Origin: Bradyrhizobium roseum
GTDB lineage: Bacteria; Pseudomonadota; Alphaproteobacteria; Rhizobiales; Xanthobacteraceae
Assembly (NCBI RefSeq): GCF_030413175.1
Contig: NZ_CP129212.1
Location: forward strand, 1,178,001 to 1,242,000
DNA length: 64,000 bases
Reading direction: 5' to 3'
The position numbers were made by a program, and so were the translations under genes. Every line of letters starts with the position of its first letter. Position 1 is the first letter of the stretch. Positions 36,747 through 46,626 of this stretch are shown here, piece by piece. The notes under the pieces were generated by a model. That model saw only the letters and a list, made by a program, of their open reading frames with translations. It ran no database searches and was not told the origin of the DNA.

Positions 36747-37064
36747 ATGGAGCACATCGCTCAAGCCGTCGATCCCTTTGTATTCCGGCTTTCGATTTTC
36801 GTCCTTGCCGTGTTCGTCGGCTATTTCGTGGTGTGGTCGGTAACGCCCGCGCTGCATACGCCGCTGATGTCGGTAACCAATGCGATCTCCTCGGTGATCG
36901 TGGTCGGCGCGCTGCTCGCGGTCGGCGTCCCCATGATCTCGAGCGGCTCGGGCTGGGCGCGCGGCTTCGGCTTCATCGCGCTGATCTTCGCCTGTGTGAA
37001 CATCTTCGGCGGCTTCCTTGTCACCCAGCGCATGCTGGCGATGTACAAGAAGAAGGTGAAGTGA
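36747..37064 (+). CDS. pntAB: NAD(P) transhydrogenase alpha subunit, part 2 (membrane)
   Basis: The 105-residue protein has three membrane segments (about residues 13-33, 45-65 and 70-90), including [20 protein letters not shown], typical of the small membrane part of the alpha subunit. Together with PntB it forms the proton channel. It lies between pntAA and pntB in an operon. In Escherichia coli this part is fused to PntA; here it is a separate gene. Confidence 0.95.
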   Translation: MEHIAQAVDPFVFRLSIFVLAVFVGYFVVWSVTPALHTPLMSVTNAISSVIVVGALLAVGVPMISSGSGWARGFGFIALIFACVNIFGGFLVTQRMLAMYKKKVK

Positions 37065-37106
37065 GCGGCGTGCACCTCGTGGTGACGAAGACAATGGGGA
37101 CCTGAG

Positions 37107-38504
37107 ATGAACGCCAATCTGGCTGCAATTCTTTATCTCGTGGCGGGTGTGCTGTTCATCCTGTCGCTGCGCGGTTTGTCCAGTCCGGCGTCGTCACGCC
37201 AGGGCAATTTGTTCGGCATGGTCGGCATGGCGATCGCGGTCGCCACCACGCTCGCAAGCCATCCGCCGGCGGATGCCGTCGCCTGGGTGCTGGTCATCCT
37301 CGGCATCGCCATCGGCGGCGGCATTGGCGCCGTGATTGCGCGCCGCGTGCCGATGACCTCGATGCCGGAACTGGTGGCTGCCTTCCACTCGCTGGTCGGC
37401 ATGGCCGCGGTGCTGGTCGCGGCGGGCGCGTTCTACGCGCCCGAAGCCTTCGACATCGGTACGCCCGGCAACATCCACGCCGCCAGCTTGGTCGAGATGT
37501 CGCTTGGCGTCGCCATCGGCGCGCTGACCTTCACCGGCTCGGTGATCGCGTTTCTGAAACTTTCCGCACGCATGAGCGGCGCGCCGATCATCCTGCCCGG
37601 CCGCCACATCATCAACATCGCGCTCGCGCTGGCGCTGGTGTTCTTCATCTTCGGCCTGGTCCGTTCCGGCAGTGCGCTCGACTTCTGGCTGATCACCATC
37701 ATCGCGCTGGTGCTCGGCGTGCTCATGATCATCCCGATCGGCGGCGCCGACATGCCGGTCGTGATTTCGATGCTGAACTCCTATTCGGGCTGGGCTGCGG
37801 CCGGCATCGGCTTCACGCTCGGCAATTCCGCGCTGATCATCACAGGTGCGCTGGTCGGCTCGTCCGGTGCGATCCTGTCCTACATCATGTGCCATGCGAT
37901 GAACCGGTCCTTCATCTCGGTCATCCTGGGCGGCTTCGGCGGCGAAACCGCCGCAGCGGGCGGTGGCGGCGGCGAACAGAAGCCGGCAAAACTCGGCTCG
38001 GCGGACGATGCCGCCTTCATCATGAAGAACGCGCAGAAGGTGATCATCGTGCCCGGCTACGGCATGGCGGTGGCGCAGGCCCAGCACGCGCTGCGCGAAA
38101 TGGGCGACCTGCTGAAGAAGGAAGGCGTCGAGGTGAAGTACGCGATTCACCCGGTGGCGGGCCGCATGCCCGGTCATATGAACGTGCTGCTGGCGGAAGC
38201 CAACGTGCCCTATGACGAGGTGTTCGAGCTCGAGGACATCAACTCTGAATTCGCGCAGGCCGATATCGCCTTTGTGATCGGCGCCAACGACGTCACCAAC
38301 CCGGCGGCCGAGGAGGACAAGACTTCGCCGATCTACGGCATGCCGGTGCTGCAGGTCTGGAAGGCCGGCACCGTGATGTTCATCAAGCGCTCGCTGGCTT
38401 CAGGCTATGCCGGCATCGACAACCCGCTGTTTTATCGCGACAACACCATGATGCTCCTTGGTGACGCCAAGAAGGTCACCGAGAATATCGTCAAGGGGAT
38501 GTAA
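37107..38504 (+). CDS. pntB: NAD(P) transhydrogenase beta subunit
   Basis: This 465-residue protein has an N-terminal membrane domain of about nine segments (1-265) and a C-terminal NADP-binding domain (about 285-465). The latter has the VIIVPGYGMAVAQAQHALREM dinucleotide fold (first half of that motif), HPVAGRMPGHMNVLLAEA and IGANDVTNPAA. A Gly-rich linker with GGGGG separates the parts. It completes the proton-translocating transhydrogenase that supplies NADPH. Length is normal. Confidence 0.97.
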   Translation: MNANLAAILYLVAGVLFILSLRGLSSPASSRQGNLFGMVGMAIAVATTLASHPPADAVAWVLVILGIAIGGGIGAVIARRVPMTSMPELVAAFHSLVGMAAVLVAAGAFYAPEAFDIGTPGNIHAASLVEMSLGVAIGALTFTGSVIAFLKLSARMSGAPIILPGRHIINIALALALVFFIFGLVRSGSALDFWLITIIALVLGVLMIIPIGGADMPVVISMLNSYSGWAAAGIGFTLGNSALIITGALVGSSGAILSYIMCHAMNRSFISVILGGFGGETAAAGGGGGEQKPAKLGSADDAAFIMKNAQKVIIVPGYGMAVAQAQHALREMGDLLKKEGVEVKYAIHPVAGRMPGHMNVLLAEANVPYDEVFELEDINSEFAQADIAFVIGANDVTNPAAEEDKTSPIYGMPVLQVWKAGTVMFIKRSLASGYAGIDNPLFYRDNTMMLLGDAKKVTENIVKGM

Positions 38505-38521
38505 GCGTTCGCGGGAAATTC

Positions 38522-39367
38522 ATGACCGTCTTTAAATGGCTGCTGATTATCGTCTCAGCCGGCTATGTCTGCGGTCTGCTTACCCTGTTCCTCGCGCAGC
38601 GCGCGGTGCTGTTTCCGGCCCCGACCAGTGTACGCACGGCGCCAAAGGCGGCCGGCTTTCCGGAAGTCGAAGAGCACGTCCTGACGACGGCTGACGGGGA
38701 GAAGGTCATCGCCTGGTACGTTCCGGCCAGGCCGGGTCGCCCGGTCGTGCTCTACTTCCATGGCAACGGCGACTATCTCGCCGGCTTCTTCGGCCGTTTT
38801 CGCAGCCTCCTCGCCGACGGCACCGGGGTCGTCGCGCTGTCCTATCGGGGCTATGCGGGCTCGACCGGAAAACCGAGCGAGCAGGGGCTGATGCAGGACG
38901 CTGCCGCTGCCTATGCCTTCACGACGGCACGCTATCGGCCGGACAACATCGTCGTCTGGGGCTTTTCGCTCGGCACGGGTGTTGCGGTCGCGCTCGCCGC
39001 AGAGCAACGGATCGGAAAGCTGATCCTGGAAGCGCCCTATACGTCGGTCGTCGATGTCGCCGCTTCGATGTTCTGGTTTGCGCCGGTGCGTTTGTTGATA
39101 CGCGATCAGTTCCGTTCCGACTCGCAGATCCCGCGCGTGAAGGTTCCGTTGCTGGTGATGCATGGCGCACTCGATCCCGCGATACCGGTTACTTTCGGCG
39201 AGCGGCTGTTTGCGCTGGCGAACGAGCCGAAACGGTTTGTACGCATTGCCCGCGGTGCTCATAACGATCTGGACAATTTTGGCGGCATTGAAATCGCGCG
39301 CAATTTCATCAACCTTGCCGAGGGAAGTGATTTTCTACATGGGCGCATGCTGCCTCCCCGAACCTAA
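38522..39367 (+). CDS. Alpha/beta hydrolase with N-terminal membrane anchor
   Basis: The 281-residue protein has one N-terminal hydrophobic segment (about residues 3-25) and an alpha/beta hydrolase domain of the BEM46/YfhR type: YFHGNGDYLAGFFGRF, then the nucleophile elbow GFSLGTG (about 143-149), VMHGALDP, and the final His in ARGAHNDL. The catalytic triad can be traced. The substrate is unknown; relatives are membrane-anchored serine hydrolases. It starts 17 bases after pntB and could be read from the same transcript. Confidence 0.8.
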   Translation: MTVFKWLLIIVSAGYVCGLLTLFLAQRAVLFPAPTSVRTAPKAAGFPEVEEHVLTTADGEKVIAWYVPARPGRPVVLYFHGNGDYLAGFFGRFRSLLADGTGVVALSYRGYAGSTGKPSEQGLMQDAAAAYAFTTARYRPDNIVVWGFSLGTGVAVALAAEQRIGKLILEAPYTSVVDVAASMFWFAPVRLLIRDQFRSDSQIPRVKVPLLVMHGALDPAIPVTFGERLFALANEPKRFVRIARGAHNDLDNFGGIEIARNFINLAEGSDFLHGRMLPPRT

Positions 39368-39378
39368 GGCTTGACTGC

Positions 39379-40473
39379 ATGAGCGCACATGGACCGATGC
39401 CGCGATCGGCGTGGATTTTCCCCGCGCTGGCGATGCTGCTGTTTGCCGTTGCCACCGGCCTCGGGCTCGGCTTTACACCCTCGGTTGGCGGGCTTCTTTT
39501 CGCGGCAGTGCTGCTGGCGATCCTGTTCGGCACCGTGTTCGCCGCCGTGCATCATGCCGAGGTGATCGCCGAGCGAATCGGCGAACCCTACGGCGTGCTG
39601 CTGCTGACGCTGGCGGTCACCATCATCGAGGTGGCGCTGATCGCCACCATCATGCTCGGCGACAAGCCGCAGCCGGCACTGGCGCGCGATACCGTGTTCG
39701 CTGTGGTGATGATCGTTTGCAACGGTCTCGCCGGCATCTGCATTTTTATCGGCGGGCTGCGCTATCGCGAGCAGGATTTCCAGGTCTCGGGCGCCAACCT
39801 TTATCTCAGCGTGCTGTTCGTGCTGGCGACTATCACGCTGATCATGCCGAACTACACGCTGACGGCGCAGGGGCCGATGTACTCGGCGCTTCAGCTCGGC
39901 TTTGTCAGCGTCGTCACGCTCGTTCTCTATGGCGTGTTCGTCTATACCCAGACCTTCCTGCATCGTGATTATTTCATCAACGAGGGCAACGGGGAGGCGG
40001 GTGAGTCCCCTCTCTCCAACCGGATGCTGGCGCTCAGCGTCGTGCTGTTGATTCTGTCGCTGCTGGCAGTCGTACTGCTGGCCAAAAAATTTTCGGCGAC
40101 CGTCGATATCGTCACCGCGATGATCGGCGCGCCGCCGGCCTTTGCCGGCGTGGTCGTGGCGCTGTTGATCCTGCTGCCGGAGAGCGTTGCCGCGGTCGGC
40201 GCCGCCCGCAGGAACGACCTGCAGAAGAGCATCAATCTCGCGCTCGGCTCTTCGCTCGCCACGATCGGGCTGACGGTGCCGGCGGTCGCGGTGGTCGCCT
40301 ACACGCTCGACAAGCAACTGGTGCTCGGCGTCGATGCCCGGGAAATGGTGCTGCTGGTGCTGACCTTCGTCATCAGCATGCTCACTTTCGGCACCGGGCG
40401 CACCAACATCCTGTTCGGCGTGGTACACATGCTGGTATTCGCCGTGTTCCTGTTCATGGTATTCGTGCCGTAA
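39379..40473 (+). CDS. ChaA-type calcium/sodium:proton antiporter
   Basis: The 364-residue protein has about eleven membrane segments and the two CaCA-type alpha-repeat motifs, IGEPYGVLLLTLAVTIIEVA (about 71-90) and LLPESVAAVGAARR with LALGSSLATIGLTVP in the second half. The acidic residues in these motifs are those that bind cations in the family. It resembles ChaA and the y4hA-like ion transporters of rhizobia. The transported ion may be Ca2+, Na+ or K+. It lies 11 bases after the hydrolase gene on the same strand. Confidence 0.85.
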   Translation: MSAHGPMPRSAWIFPALAMLLFAVATGLGLGFTPSVGGLLFAAVLLAILFGTVFAAVHHAEVIAERIGEPYGVLLLTLAVTIIEVALIATIMLGDKPQPALARDTVFAVVMIVCNGLAGICIFIGGLRYREQDFQVSGANLYLSVLFVLATITLIMPNYTLTAQGPMYSALQLGFVSVVTLVLYGVFVYTQTFLHRDYFINEGNGEAGESPLSNRMLALSVVLLILSLLAVVLLAKKFSATVDIVTAMIGAPPAFAGVVVALLILLPESVAAVGAARRNDLQKSINLALGSSLATIGLTVPAVAVVAYTLDKQLVLGVDAREMVLLVLTFVISMLTFGTGRTNILFGVVHMLVFAVFLFMVFVP

Positions 40474-40494
40474 ATTCCCAAGGAGTGAATCCTG

Positions 40495-40788
40495 ATGCTT
40501 GCCGCCAAATCCGATGTTCAGGTCGATACAGCCGAAGTGCGTGTCACCGAGTGGCGGCTGGCGCCGGGCAGCGCCACCGGCCGTCACACCCACGAGATGG
40601 ATTACGTGATCGTACCGGTGACCGCGGGCGAGATGACCATCGTCGCGCCGAACGGCGAACGCAGCCAGGCACAGCTCGACGCCGGAAAGTCCTATTTCCG
40701 AAAGGCCGGCGTGGAGCACGACGTGCTTAACGAAACCGCGACAGAGATTGTGTTCCTGGAGGTTGAGCTGAAGCCGCGATCGCGGTAA
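40495..40788 (+). CDS. Small cupin-domain protein
   Basis: The 97-residue single-cupin protein has the metal-site pattern: first motif GRHTHEMDYVIVPVTAGEM (residues 28-46) and second motif with the late His in KAGVEHDVLNET. It is about the length of one conserved barrel. No enzymatic role can be assigned; many such proteins bind a metal and a small ligand. It begins 21 bases after the antiporter gene, likely the last gene of this unit. Confidence 0.85.
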   Translation: MLAAKSDVQVDTAEVRVTEWRLAPGSATGRHTHEMDYVIVPVTAGEMTIVAPNGERSQAQLDAGKSYFRKAGVEHDVLNETATEIVFLEVELKPRSR

Positions 40789-40976
40789 GGTTGAGTTTGC
40801 TGGAGTCGCTTTCAGGCTGGCCCTACGGCGCTGTAATGGTTAGGTAATTCTTAACCGGCGTGAGCCAGTTTTACCCACCTGCACGGGAACTGCTGAATTG
40901 CCACCGATCTGTCGCAGTTGATCCCTCAATGTGCCTCAAAGTTCCTGCAATTGGTGCGCCGCGGGGAGTGGCCGGA

Positions 40977-41978
40977 ATGCTGAATTACCTGAAGAAATTT
41001 GCGGTCGACATCTTCCCCTCGGTGGCCGCAACGGTCATCGGGGCGTACATCGTCAACCACTACATCGTGGCCAGACCCAGCTCCGACGCGCCGCCTGCTG
41101 CTGCGGCGTCGACCGCCGATCCCAAGGGGGATGCGAAGGCGGAATCCAAGCCGAACACGAAGCCGGTCGAAACCACCGCCAGCGTCAGCAATCTTCCGGC
41201 CGCCGGCGTCAAGGCCAAGGGGATCTCCGAGAAGGCGATCATGGAGAAGACCGCCGCCGAGCGTCCGGCGGTGGCCGAGAAAGCTCAGGGCAAGGCCGAA
41301 GCGAAGGCTGACGAGAAAGCCGACAGCAAACCCGTCGATACCAAGTCTGCCGATGCGAAGCCGGTTGAACCCAAGACCGAAAAGATCAGGGTGATATTGC
41401 CGTCCCCCATCCAGCCCTTGCAGTCTTCAGCTGCCGCGGCGGCGCCTGCGCCAGCCGCTCCGGTTGCGGTGACCGCCCCGGTCGCGCCGGTCGAAGCTGC
41501 TGCGGTCGCGCCGGCACCGGCTGCGCCGGAGGAACGTCGCGATGCCAATGATCTGGCGCGCGCTGCGATCGAACGGCTGCGCGCCAACGGCGACGCTCCG
41601 CGCGCGCCCGAGGTAGCCCGTGTCCATGAGCAGCCCAAGGAGGCGCAGCCCAAAGAGGCGCCCAGGGTTGCGAATGCGCCCGCGGTCGCACATGCGCCTG
41701 TTCCCCCGCCCGCGCTTCGTCCGCTGCCGCCGCCGATCATGGTCTCGGGACCCTCGGTCAACGAACCGCTGGGTCAGGTTTCGTCGCAGCCACGGCCGCC
41801 TTATGCCGAGGTTGCCAACCCGAACCGGCCGGTCCCGCCCGCCGACATTCCGCTGTCGCGCCCGCTCGATCTACGTGCCGATATGACCGAGCCTTCCGTG
41901 CGCGAACGCGCCACGGCGGCCGCCGAGGACGCGCTGTCGACCGCGAAGTCGATCTTCCACGCAGTCCTGCCGAAGTAA
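40977..41978 (+). CDS. Membrane-anchored low-complexity protein of unknown function
   Basis: The 333-residue protein has a short N-terminus, one hydrophobic segment (about residues 9-30, VDIFPSVAATVIGAYIVNHY) and then a long Ala/Pro/Lys/Glu-rich region. Short repeats based on EAKADEKAD- and PVEPK-like units occur. The C-terminal 50 residues (SRPLDLRADMTEPSVRERAT) are more regular. It resembles no family I know; the layout, anchor plus flexible periplasmic or cytoplasmic stalk, is like TolA in style only. ATG 40977 is preferred over upstream in-frame starts because GGGGAG precedes it and it gives a compact membrane segment. Confidence 0.65.
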   Translation: MLNYLKKFAVDIFPSVAATVIGAYIVNHYIVARPSSDAPPAAAASTADPKGDAKAESKPNTKPVETTASVSNLPAAGVKAKGISEKAIMEKTAAERPAVAEKAQGKAEAKADEKADSKPVDTKSADAKPVEPKTEKIRVILPSPIQPLQSSAAAAAPAPAAPVAVTAPVAPVEAAAVAPAPAAPEERRDANDLARAAIERLRANGDAPRAPEVARVHEQPKEAQPKEAPRVANAPAVAHAPVPPPALRPLPPPIMVSGPSVNEPLGQVSSQPRPPYAEVANPNRPVPPADIPLSRPLDLRADMTEPSVRERATAAAEDALSTAKSIFHAVLPK

Positions 41979-41992
41979 TTCTTGAAAGCTTT

Positions 41993-42637
41993 TCAGCCGC
42001 CGGTGCGCGCAAGGCCGCTTCGTGCGGCTTCGTCCTTGGGGCGGAGTGCGAGCGCGCGGCTATAGGAGGCGAACGCCTTGGCCTTGTCGCCGAGGCGTTC
42101 ATAGGCGGCGGCGCGTGCTGACCAGGCTTGCGCGCTGTTCGGATCGGCCTGCACGGCCTCGTCGAGATCGGAAGCGGCTTCCTTCGGCTTGTCGATGGCA
42201 AGGTAGCTGGTGGCGCGCGCCAGCAGCGGCTCGACCCGTTGCGGCGTCAGGCCGTTGGCCGCGGTGAAATCCGCGATCGCCTGCTCATGCCTTTTGTCGG
42301 CCTGATGCACCAGCCCGCGGCCATACAGCGCCGGCACATTGTAGGGATCGAGTGCAAGGGCGCGGTCGAATTCCGCCAGCGCTTCTTCAGTCTTGCCGGC
42401 CTTGGCGAGCGTGTTGCCGCGCGCAGCGTAGCCTTGGGCGTCGCCGGTGCCTTGTCCGCCGATCGCTCCCGTGGGCTTCTGCTCGGCGGCCTGTGGCCTT
42501 TCCCTGTCCGGCCCCCATGATCCCAAATCGAACGAACAGCCGCCGAGCGGAAAGCCGAGAGCAATCGCGAACAGTGCGACGGGGACGGCCGTGACGCGCG
42601 AGGCGCGGGGAAGGGCATTGCAATCCGTGACGGCCAT
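41993..42637 (-). CDS. TPR-repeat lipoprotein
   Basis: The 214-residue protein has a lipoprotein signal ending LGGC (about residues 32-35) and a series of four or so TPR helix pairs from about residue 65 to 205 (AQGYAARGNTLAKAGKTEEA, PALYGRGLVHQADKRHEQAI, ARATSYLAIDKPKEAASDLD). It is expected to be anchored in a membrane and act as a scaffold. ATG 42637 gives the shortest complete signal; the frame is open to 42697. It ends 14 bases from the convergent low-complexity gene. Confidence 0.85.
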   Translation of the reverse strand: MAVTDCNALPRASRVTAVPVALFAIALGFPLGGCSFDLGSWGPDRERPQAAEQKPTGAIGGQGTGDAQGYAARGNTLAKAGKTEEALAEFDRALALDPYNVPALYGRGLVHQADKRHEQAIADFTAANGLTPQRVEPLLARATSYLAIDKPKEAASDLDEAVQADPNSAQAWSARAAAYERLGDKAKAFASYSRALALRPKDEAARSGLARTGG

Positions 42638-42759
42638 GCAGCGGAAGACTCTTCTGTCGAACACGGAACAGGTAACCCGATGCGTGGCAAAATGCATCGG
42701 TCAAAATCGCCGCAAGTCCCGCCGAACTCCTGCGCGATTCCGATTCGGTCGCAACGGCG

Positions 42760-42791
42760 AAAAAAAACGCGGGCTTCGAAGCCCGCGTTTT
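42760..42791 (-). terminator. Rho-independent terminator of rpsU
   Basis: The perfect palindrome CGCGGGCTTCGAAGCCCGCG (42768-42787) has A/T extensions, so the hairpin runs from 42764 to 42791. On the minus strand it is followed by a run of eight T (complement of 42767-42760). It lies 23 bases after the rpsU stop, making it a textbook terminator. Confidence 0.9.
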
Positions 42792-42813
42792 CAAATTCAA
42801 GACTTTGAAGGCT

Positions 42814-43119
42814 TCAGCGCGGTCCGCGCGGACCAGCGCCCGGGCCACTGCGGCCACCAGCGCCACCACGGTCGCCGCCGGGACCGGCGCCGAACACCGG
42901 CTTCGGCTTCATCGGCAGCAGGCCTTCGCGCTGCAGCTTCTTGCGGGCCAGCTTGCGTGCGCGGCGCACGGCTTCGGCCTTTTCACGGGCCTTTTTCTCG
43001 GAGGGCTTTTCGTAGTGGCCGCGGAGCTTCATCTCGCGGAAGATTCCCTCGCGCTGCATCTTCTTCTTCAGCGCCTTGAGGGCTTGATCGACATTGTTAT
43101 CGCGAACGAGAACCTGCAC
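42814..43119 (-). CDS. rpsU: 30S ribosomal protein S21
   Basis: The protein has the bS21 core, [20 protein letters not shown] at the start and the basic [17 protein letters not shown] helix, with a C-terminal Gly/Pro/Arg-rich extension (residues 72-101, with [12 protein letters not shown]) beyond the usual 70 residues. bS21 is part of the small subunit near the mRNA 3' region and aids initiation. The start is GTG at 43119, preceded by GAGGATG. Extended tails of this kind are seen in rhizobial S21 proteins. A strong terminator follows. Confidence 0.96.
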   Translation of the reverse strand: MQVLVRDNNVDQALKALKKKMQREGIFREMKLRGHYEKPSEKKAREKAEAVRRARKLARKKLQREGLLPMKPKPVFGAGPGGDRGGAGGRSGPGAGPRGPR

Positions 43120-43376
43120 GCGGCATCCTCTTTCAATTGATCGGATAGGAATTCTGGTGAAGTGAAGGGCCGGCCAAAGGCCTGGCTCTTAACCCTGAGC
43201 GCGGGCATGTAGCAGACAAAGCTGCCGATGTCCACCTGAGAAGGCGGTTTTCTGGTCCGGAAAGCCACGAAAATCGGCGGAATTCCGCCCTTACGGCCCC
43301 ACTCCCACAAATAACGAACCCCTCACGGGGGCCTCTATAGCATCTGGGACACAGAAAAACATGCGGGGAGGCGAGT

Positions 43377-44099
43377 ATGAGCAGCAGAAAGTACACCGCT
43401 GAGGCCATCGGGACGTTTTGGCTCACTTTTGCGGGATGCGGCAGTGCGGTCATCGCGGCCGGTTTCCCGCAGGTCGGGATCGGCCTGGTCGGCGTATCGC
43501 TGGCGTTCGGCCTGAGCGTCGTGACCATGGCCTACGCGATCGGCCACATCTCCGGCTGCCATCTCAATCCTGCGGTGACAGTCGGCCTCGCCGCGGGCGG
43601 GCGCTTTCCGCCCGGTCAGATCCTGCCTTACATCATCGCGCAGGTAATCGGTGCGATCGTTGCGGCGGCGCTGCTCTACGTGATCGCAAGCGGCGCGCCC
43701 GGGTTCGATGTCAGCAAGGGCTTTGCCTCCAATGGCTATGACGCGCATTCGCCCGGGCAATACAACATGATGGTCTGCTTCATCACCGAGGTGGTGATGA
43801 CCGCGATGTTCCTGTTCATCATCATGGGCGCCACCCACGGCAAGGCGCCGGCGGGCTTTGCGCCGCTCGCCATCGGATTGGCGCTGGTGATGATCCATCT
43901 GGTCAGCATTCCCGTCACCAACACATCGGTGAATCCGGCGCGCAGTACCGGGCCCGCGCTGTTCGTCGGCGGCTGGGCGCTGGCGCAGCTATGGCTGTTC
44001 TGGGTGGCGCCGCTGATCGGCGGTGCGCTCGGCGGCGCGATCTACCGCTGGCTCAGCGAGGAGCCGGCCGGTGTCGTGGAAGGCCTGAAGAGGGCCTGA
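43377..44099 (+). CDS. aqpZ: Aquaporin Z (MIP family water channel)
   Basis: This 240-residue protein has six membrane segments and both NPA boxes, HLNPAVTVG (about residues 62-70) and SVNPARSTG (about 184-192). The Arg after the second NPA and an upstream His (HLVSIP) fit the narrow water-selective filter of AqpZ rather than a glycerol facilitator. Sequence and length match AqpZ. The 257-base upstream region, shared with divergent rpsU, holds no other gene; GGGGAGG precedes ATG 43377. Confidence 0.95.
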   Translation: MSSRKYTAEAIGTFWLTFAGCGSAVIAAGFPQVGIGLVGVSLAFGLSVVTMAYAIGHISGCHLNPAVTVGLAAGGRFPPGQILPYIIAQVIGAIVAAALLYVIASGAPGFDVSKGFASNGYDAHSPGQYNMMVCFITEVVMTAMFLFIIMGATHGKAPAGFAPLAIGLALVMIHLVSIPVTNTSVNPARSTGPALFVGGWALAQLWLFWVAPLIGGALGGAIYRWLSEEPAGVVEGLKRA

Positions 44100-44132
44100 C
44101 CTGCCGACGCGCCGAGGGCACGGGCAGGCACG

Positions 44133-45233
44133 CTATTTCTTGCCCGGGGTCACTTCGGTGACGTGGCCCATCTTGCGGCCCGGCCGCGGCGCGCCCTTGC
44201 CGTAAAGGTGCACGGTGGCGCCGGGCACGGTGAGCCACCGCCCGTAGTCGAGGATGTCGTCGCCGATCAGATTGGTCATGGTGACCTCGCCGTGACGAAC
44301 CGGCTTGCCGAGCGGCCAGCCGGCGATCGCCCGTATGTGCTGCTCGAACTGCGAGATCGAGGCACCATCCAGCGTCCAGTGCCCGGAATTATGCACCCGC
44401 GGCGCGATCTCGTTGACCAGCACATGCGGCCCGCCGTTTCCGGCAACGACGAACAGTTCGACCGCGAGCACGCCGACATAGTCCAGCGCGTTGGCGATCT
44501 TCTCGGCGACGGCGCGCGCGTCGGCGGCCAGCGCATCCGATACCGCCGCCGGCACGCGGGAGAATTTCAGGATGTGATCGCGGTGCTCGTTTTCGGTGAC
44601 GTCGTAGCACTCGACCTCGCCGTCCGCCGAGCGCGCGGCGATCACCGAGATCTCGCGCTCGTACGGCACGAAGGCTTCGAGGATCGCGGATTTGGTGCCG
44701 AGGTCTTCCCAGACCTGGGCGAGATCGTCGCCGTCGCGGATGATCGCCTGGCCCTTGCCGTCATAGCCGAAGCGGCGGGTCTTGATGACAGCGGGAAGCC
44801 CGATGCGCGCGATGGCCGTTCGCAGCGATTCCACCGACGACACGTCGGCATAGTCGGCGGTGCCGATGCCAAGCCGCTTCACGAAGTCCTTTTCGATCAG
44901 CCGGTCCTGCGTGGTCTCCAGAATCGTCCGCGCCGGCAGCACCGGCCGCCGCGCGGCCAGCACCATCGCGGTGGCGGACGGCACGTTCTCGAATTCGTAC
45001 GTGATGACGTCGACATCGTTGGCGAACAATTCGAGCGCCTCGACGTCGGCATATTCGGCGCAGGTCGCGTTCAGCACGACGTCGAAAGCCGGCGAGTCCG
45101 GGTCCGGCGAAAACACCTGGCACTTCAGGCCGAGGCGCGCCGCCGCCATCGCCAGCATCCGGCCCAATTGTCCGCCGCCGAGAATTCCGATGGTGTCGCC
45201 CGGCTTCAGCTTCACCTTGCTTGAAGCGGTCAC
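44133..45233 (-). CDS. purK: PurK, N5-carboxyaminoimidazole ribonucleotide synthase
   Basis: PurK is the ATP-grasp enzyme of purine synthesis that carboxylates AIR with bicarbonate and ATP. The 366-residue product begins with the nucleotide-fold [13 protein letters not shown] (about residues 13-25). The ATP-grasp core has the conserved [25 protein letters not shown] and [14 protein letters not shown] segments. It overlaps the upstream purE by 4 bases (45230-45233), so the two are coupled. It is complete and of normal length. Confidence 0.97.
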   Translation of the reverse strand: MTASSKVKLKPGDTIGILGGGQLGRMLAMAAARLGLKCQVFSPDPDSPAFDVVLNATCAEYADVEALELFANDVDVITYEFENVPSATAMVLAARRPVLPARTILETTQDRLIEKDFVKRLGIGTADYADVSSVESLRTAIARIGLPAVIKTRRFGYDGKGQAIIRDGDDLAQVWEDLGTKSAILEAFVPYEREISVIAARSADGEVECYDVTENEHRDHILKFSRVPAAVSDALAADARAVAEKIANALDYVGVLAVELFVVAGNGGPHVLVNEIAPRVHNSGHWTLDGASISQFEQHIRAIAGWPLGKPVRHGEVTMTNLIGDDILDYGRWLTVPGATVHLYGKGAPRPGRKMGHVTEVTPGKK

Positions 45234-45718
45234 GCCGATCCCTCCGGGCGCTCCTTGACGGTGTCCGTTTGCTGCTTGCGCCAGGCCGCCAGGCGCGCCG
45301 CCAGTGCGGTGTCATTCAGCGCGAGCACGCTGGCCGCGAGCAGCGCGGCATTGATGGCGCCGGCCTTTCCGATCGCGAGCGTGCCGACGGGAACGCCGGC
45401 CGGCATCTGCACGATCGAGTACAGCGAATCGATCCCCGACAGCGCCTTGGATTCGACGGGGACGCCGAACACCGGGAGTTCGGTCAGCGCCGCTGCCATG
45501 CCCGGCAGATGTGCCGCGCCGCCGGCGCCGGCGATGATGACTTTGAAACCGGCCGCCTTGGCGCCCTTGGCAAAGGCGAACAGCCGGTCCGGGGTCCGGT
45601 GGGCCGAGACGATGCGCTTTTCGCAATCGATCCCGAGCGCGGCCAGCGTGTCGGCGGCGTGGCGCATGGTCTCCCAGTCGGACTGGCTGCCCATGATGAT
45701 GGCGACGGGTACGGTCAT
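45230..45718 (-). CDS. purE: PurE, N5-carboxyaminoimidazole ribonucleotide mutase
   Basis: The 162-residue PurE class I mutase converts N5-CAIR to CAIR. It shows the family motifs [15 protein letters not shown] at the N-terminus, SAHRTPDRL and [12 protein letters not shown]. Active PurE is an octamer in the cytoplasm. It is transcribed before purK; the ATGA overlap with purK couples their translation. Together they carry out two successive steps of purine synthesis. Confidence 0.97.
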   Translation of the reverse strand: MTVPVAIIMGSQSDWETMRHAADTLAALGIDCEKRIVSAHRTPDRLFAFAKGAKAAGFKVIIAGAGGAAHLPGMAAALTELPVFGVPVESKALSGIDSLYSIVQMPAGVPVGTLAIGKAGAINAALLAASVLALNDTALAARLAAWRKQQTDTVKERPEGSA

Positions 45719-45870
45719 CTCGTCAATTCTGTTCGGGAATCCAAAAGCATAGGCCGGATTATAGGGGCGGCCCGGTTCTCATCCAAGGCGTGGCAAGGGA
45801 TCAGGAATGGACTATCCTGTCTTGGTGAATCCCGGCAAGTCCAGATAAGCGAGCCTGCACAGGGAAGGCC

Positions 45871-46554
45871 ATGACGAAGAAAGCCAGGAAGACCGCGGCC
45901 AGGGCCGGAAAAGGCCCTAAAAGCGCGGCTTCCGGTCAAAAAGTCACGCCGCGCCGCTCTGACGTGCCAACATCCCGGCCACGGGCGGTGGCCAACAGCG
46001 ACAAGGCGACGATTCGCCGCCTCAAGGCGGAACTGGCCCGGACCCAGGCCCAGATCGAGGAACTTCAGGCTTCCGCCGATACGGACTACCTGCTCGGGAT
46101 TCCGAACCGCCGCGGCTTCGAGCGCGAACTCAAGCGCGCGATTGCCTACATCAAGCGCTATCGGGCCGGCGCTGCTCTGGTGGTGCTCGACGTCGACCGC
46201 CTGAAGCCGATCAACGACGCTTTCGGACACGCCGCGGGCGACCAGGTGCTCAAGGTGATCACCACCACGCTGCTGGCCCAGGTGCGCGCTTCGGACGTGG
46301 TGGGCCGCCTCGGCGGCGACGAGTTCGCGCTGCTGTTGTGGAATCTCAGCGAGACCGATGCGCGGGCCAAGGCCGCCGCGCTGGAGGAGGCGATCGATCA
46401 ACTGACCTTCGTGTTCGATGGCCGCACCATCACCGCGGGCGCCTCCGCAGGCGTCGCTCTTCTCGACACCCATTCCGAAACAAGCCGTGCGCTGGAAGCC
46501 GCCGACAGCGCCATGTATGTGCGCAAGGCGCTGCGACGGCACGAGGCGTTCTGA
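45871..46554 (+). CDS. Diguanylate cyclase with GGDEF domain only
   Basis: The 227-residue protein has a basic, disordered N-terminus (residues 1-45), a short coiled coil (about 48-72, RLKAELARTQAQIEELQASA) and a complete GGDEF domain with GGDEF at 148-152 and the I-site R139-x-x-D142. It should make c-di-GMP from GTP and be feedback inhibited. There is no membrane or sensory domain; the coiled coil could provide dimerisation. The Lys/Arg-rich start might bind DNA or membranes (inference). Confidence 0.92.
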   Translation: MTKKARKTAARAGKGPKSAASGQKVTPRRSDVPTSRPRAVANSDKATIRRLKAELARTQAQIEELQASADTDYLLGIPNRRGFERELKRAIAYIKRYRAGAALVVLDVDRLKPINDAFGHAAGDQVLKVITTTLLAQVRASDVVGRLGGDEFALLLWNLSETDARAKAAALEEAIDQLTFVFDGRTITAGASAGVALLDTHSETSRALEAADSAMYVRKALRRHEAF

Positions 46555-46626
46555 ATCAGCCGCGTTGCGCTGCCTTCGCCATCGCGCGTGCAAACGCCTC
46601 GCGCTTGCCGCAGGCAATGATGCCGC

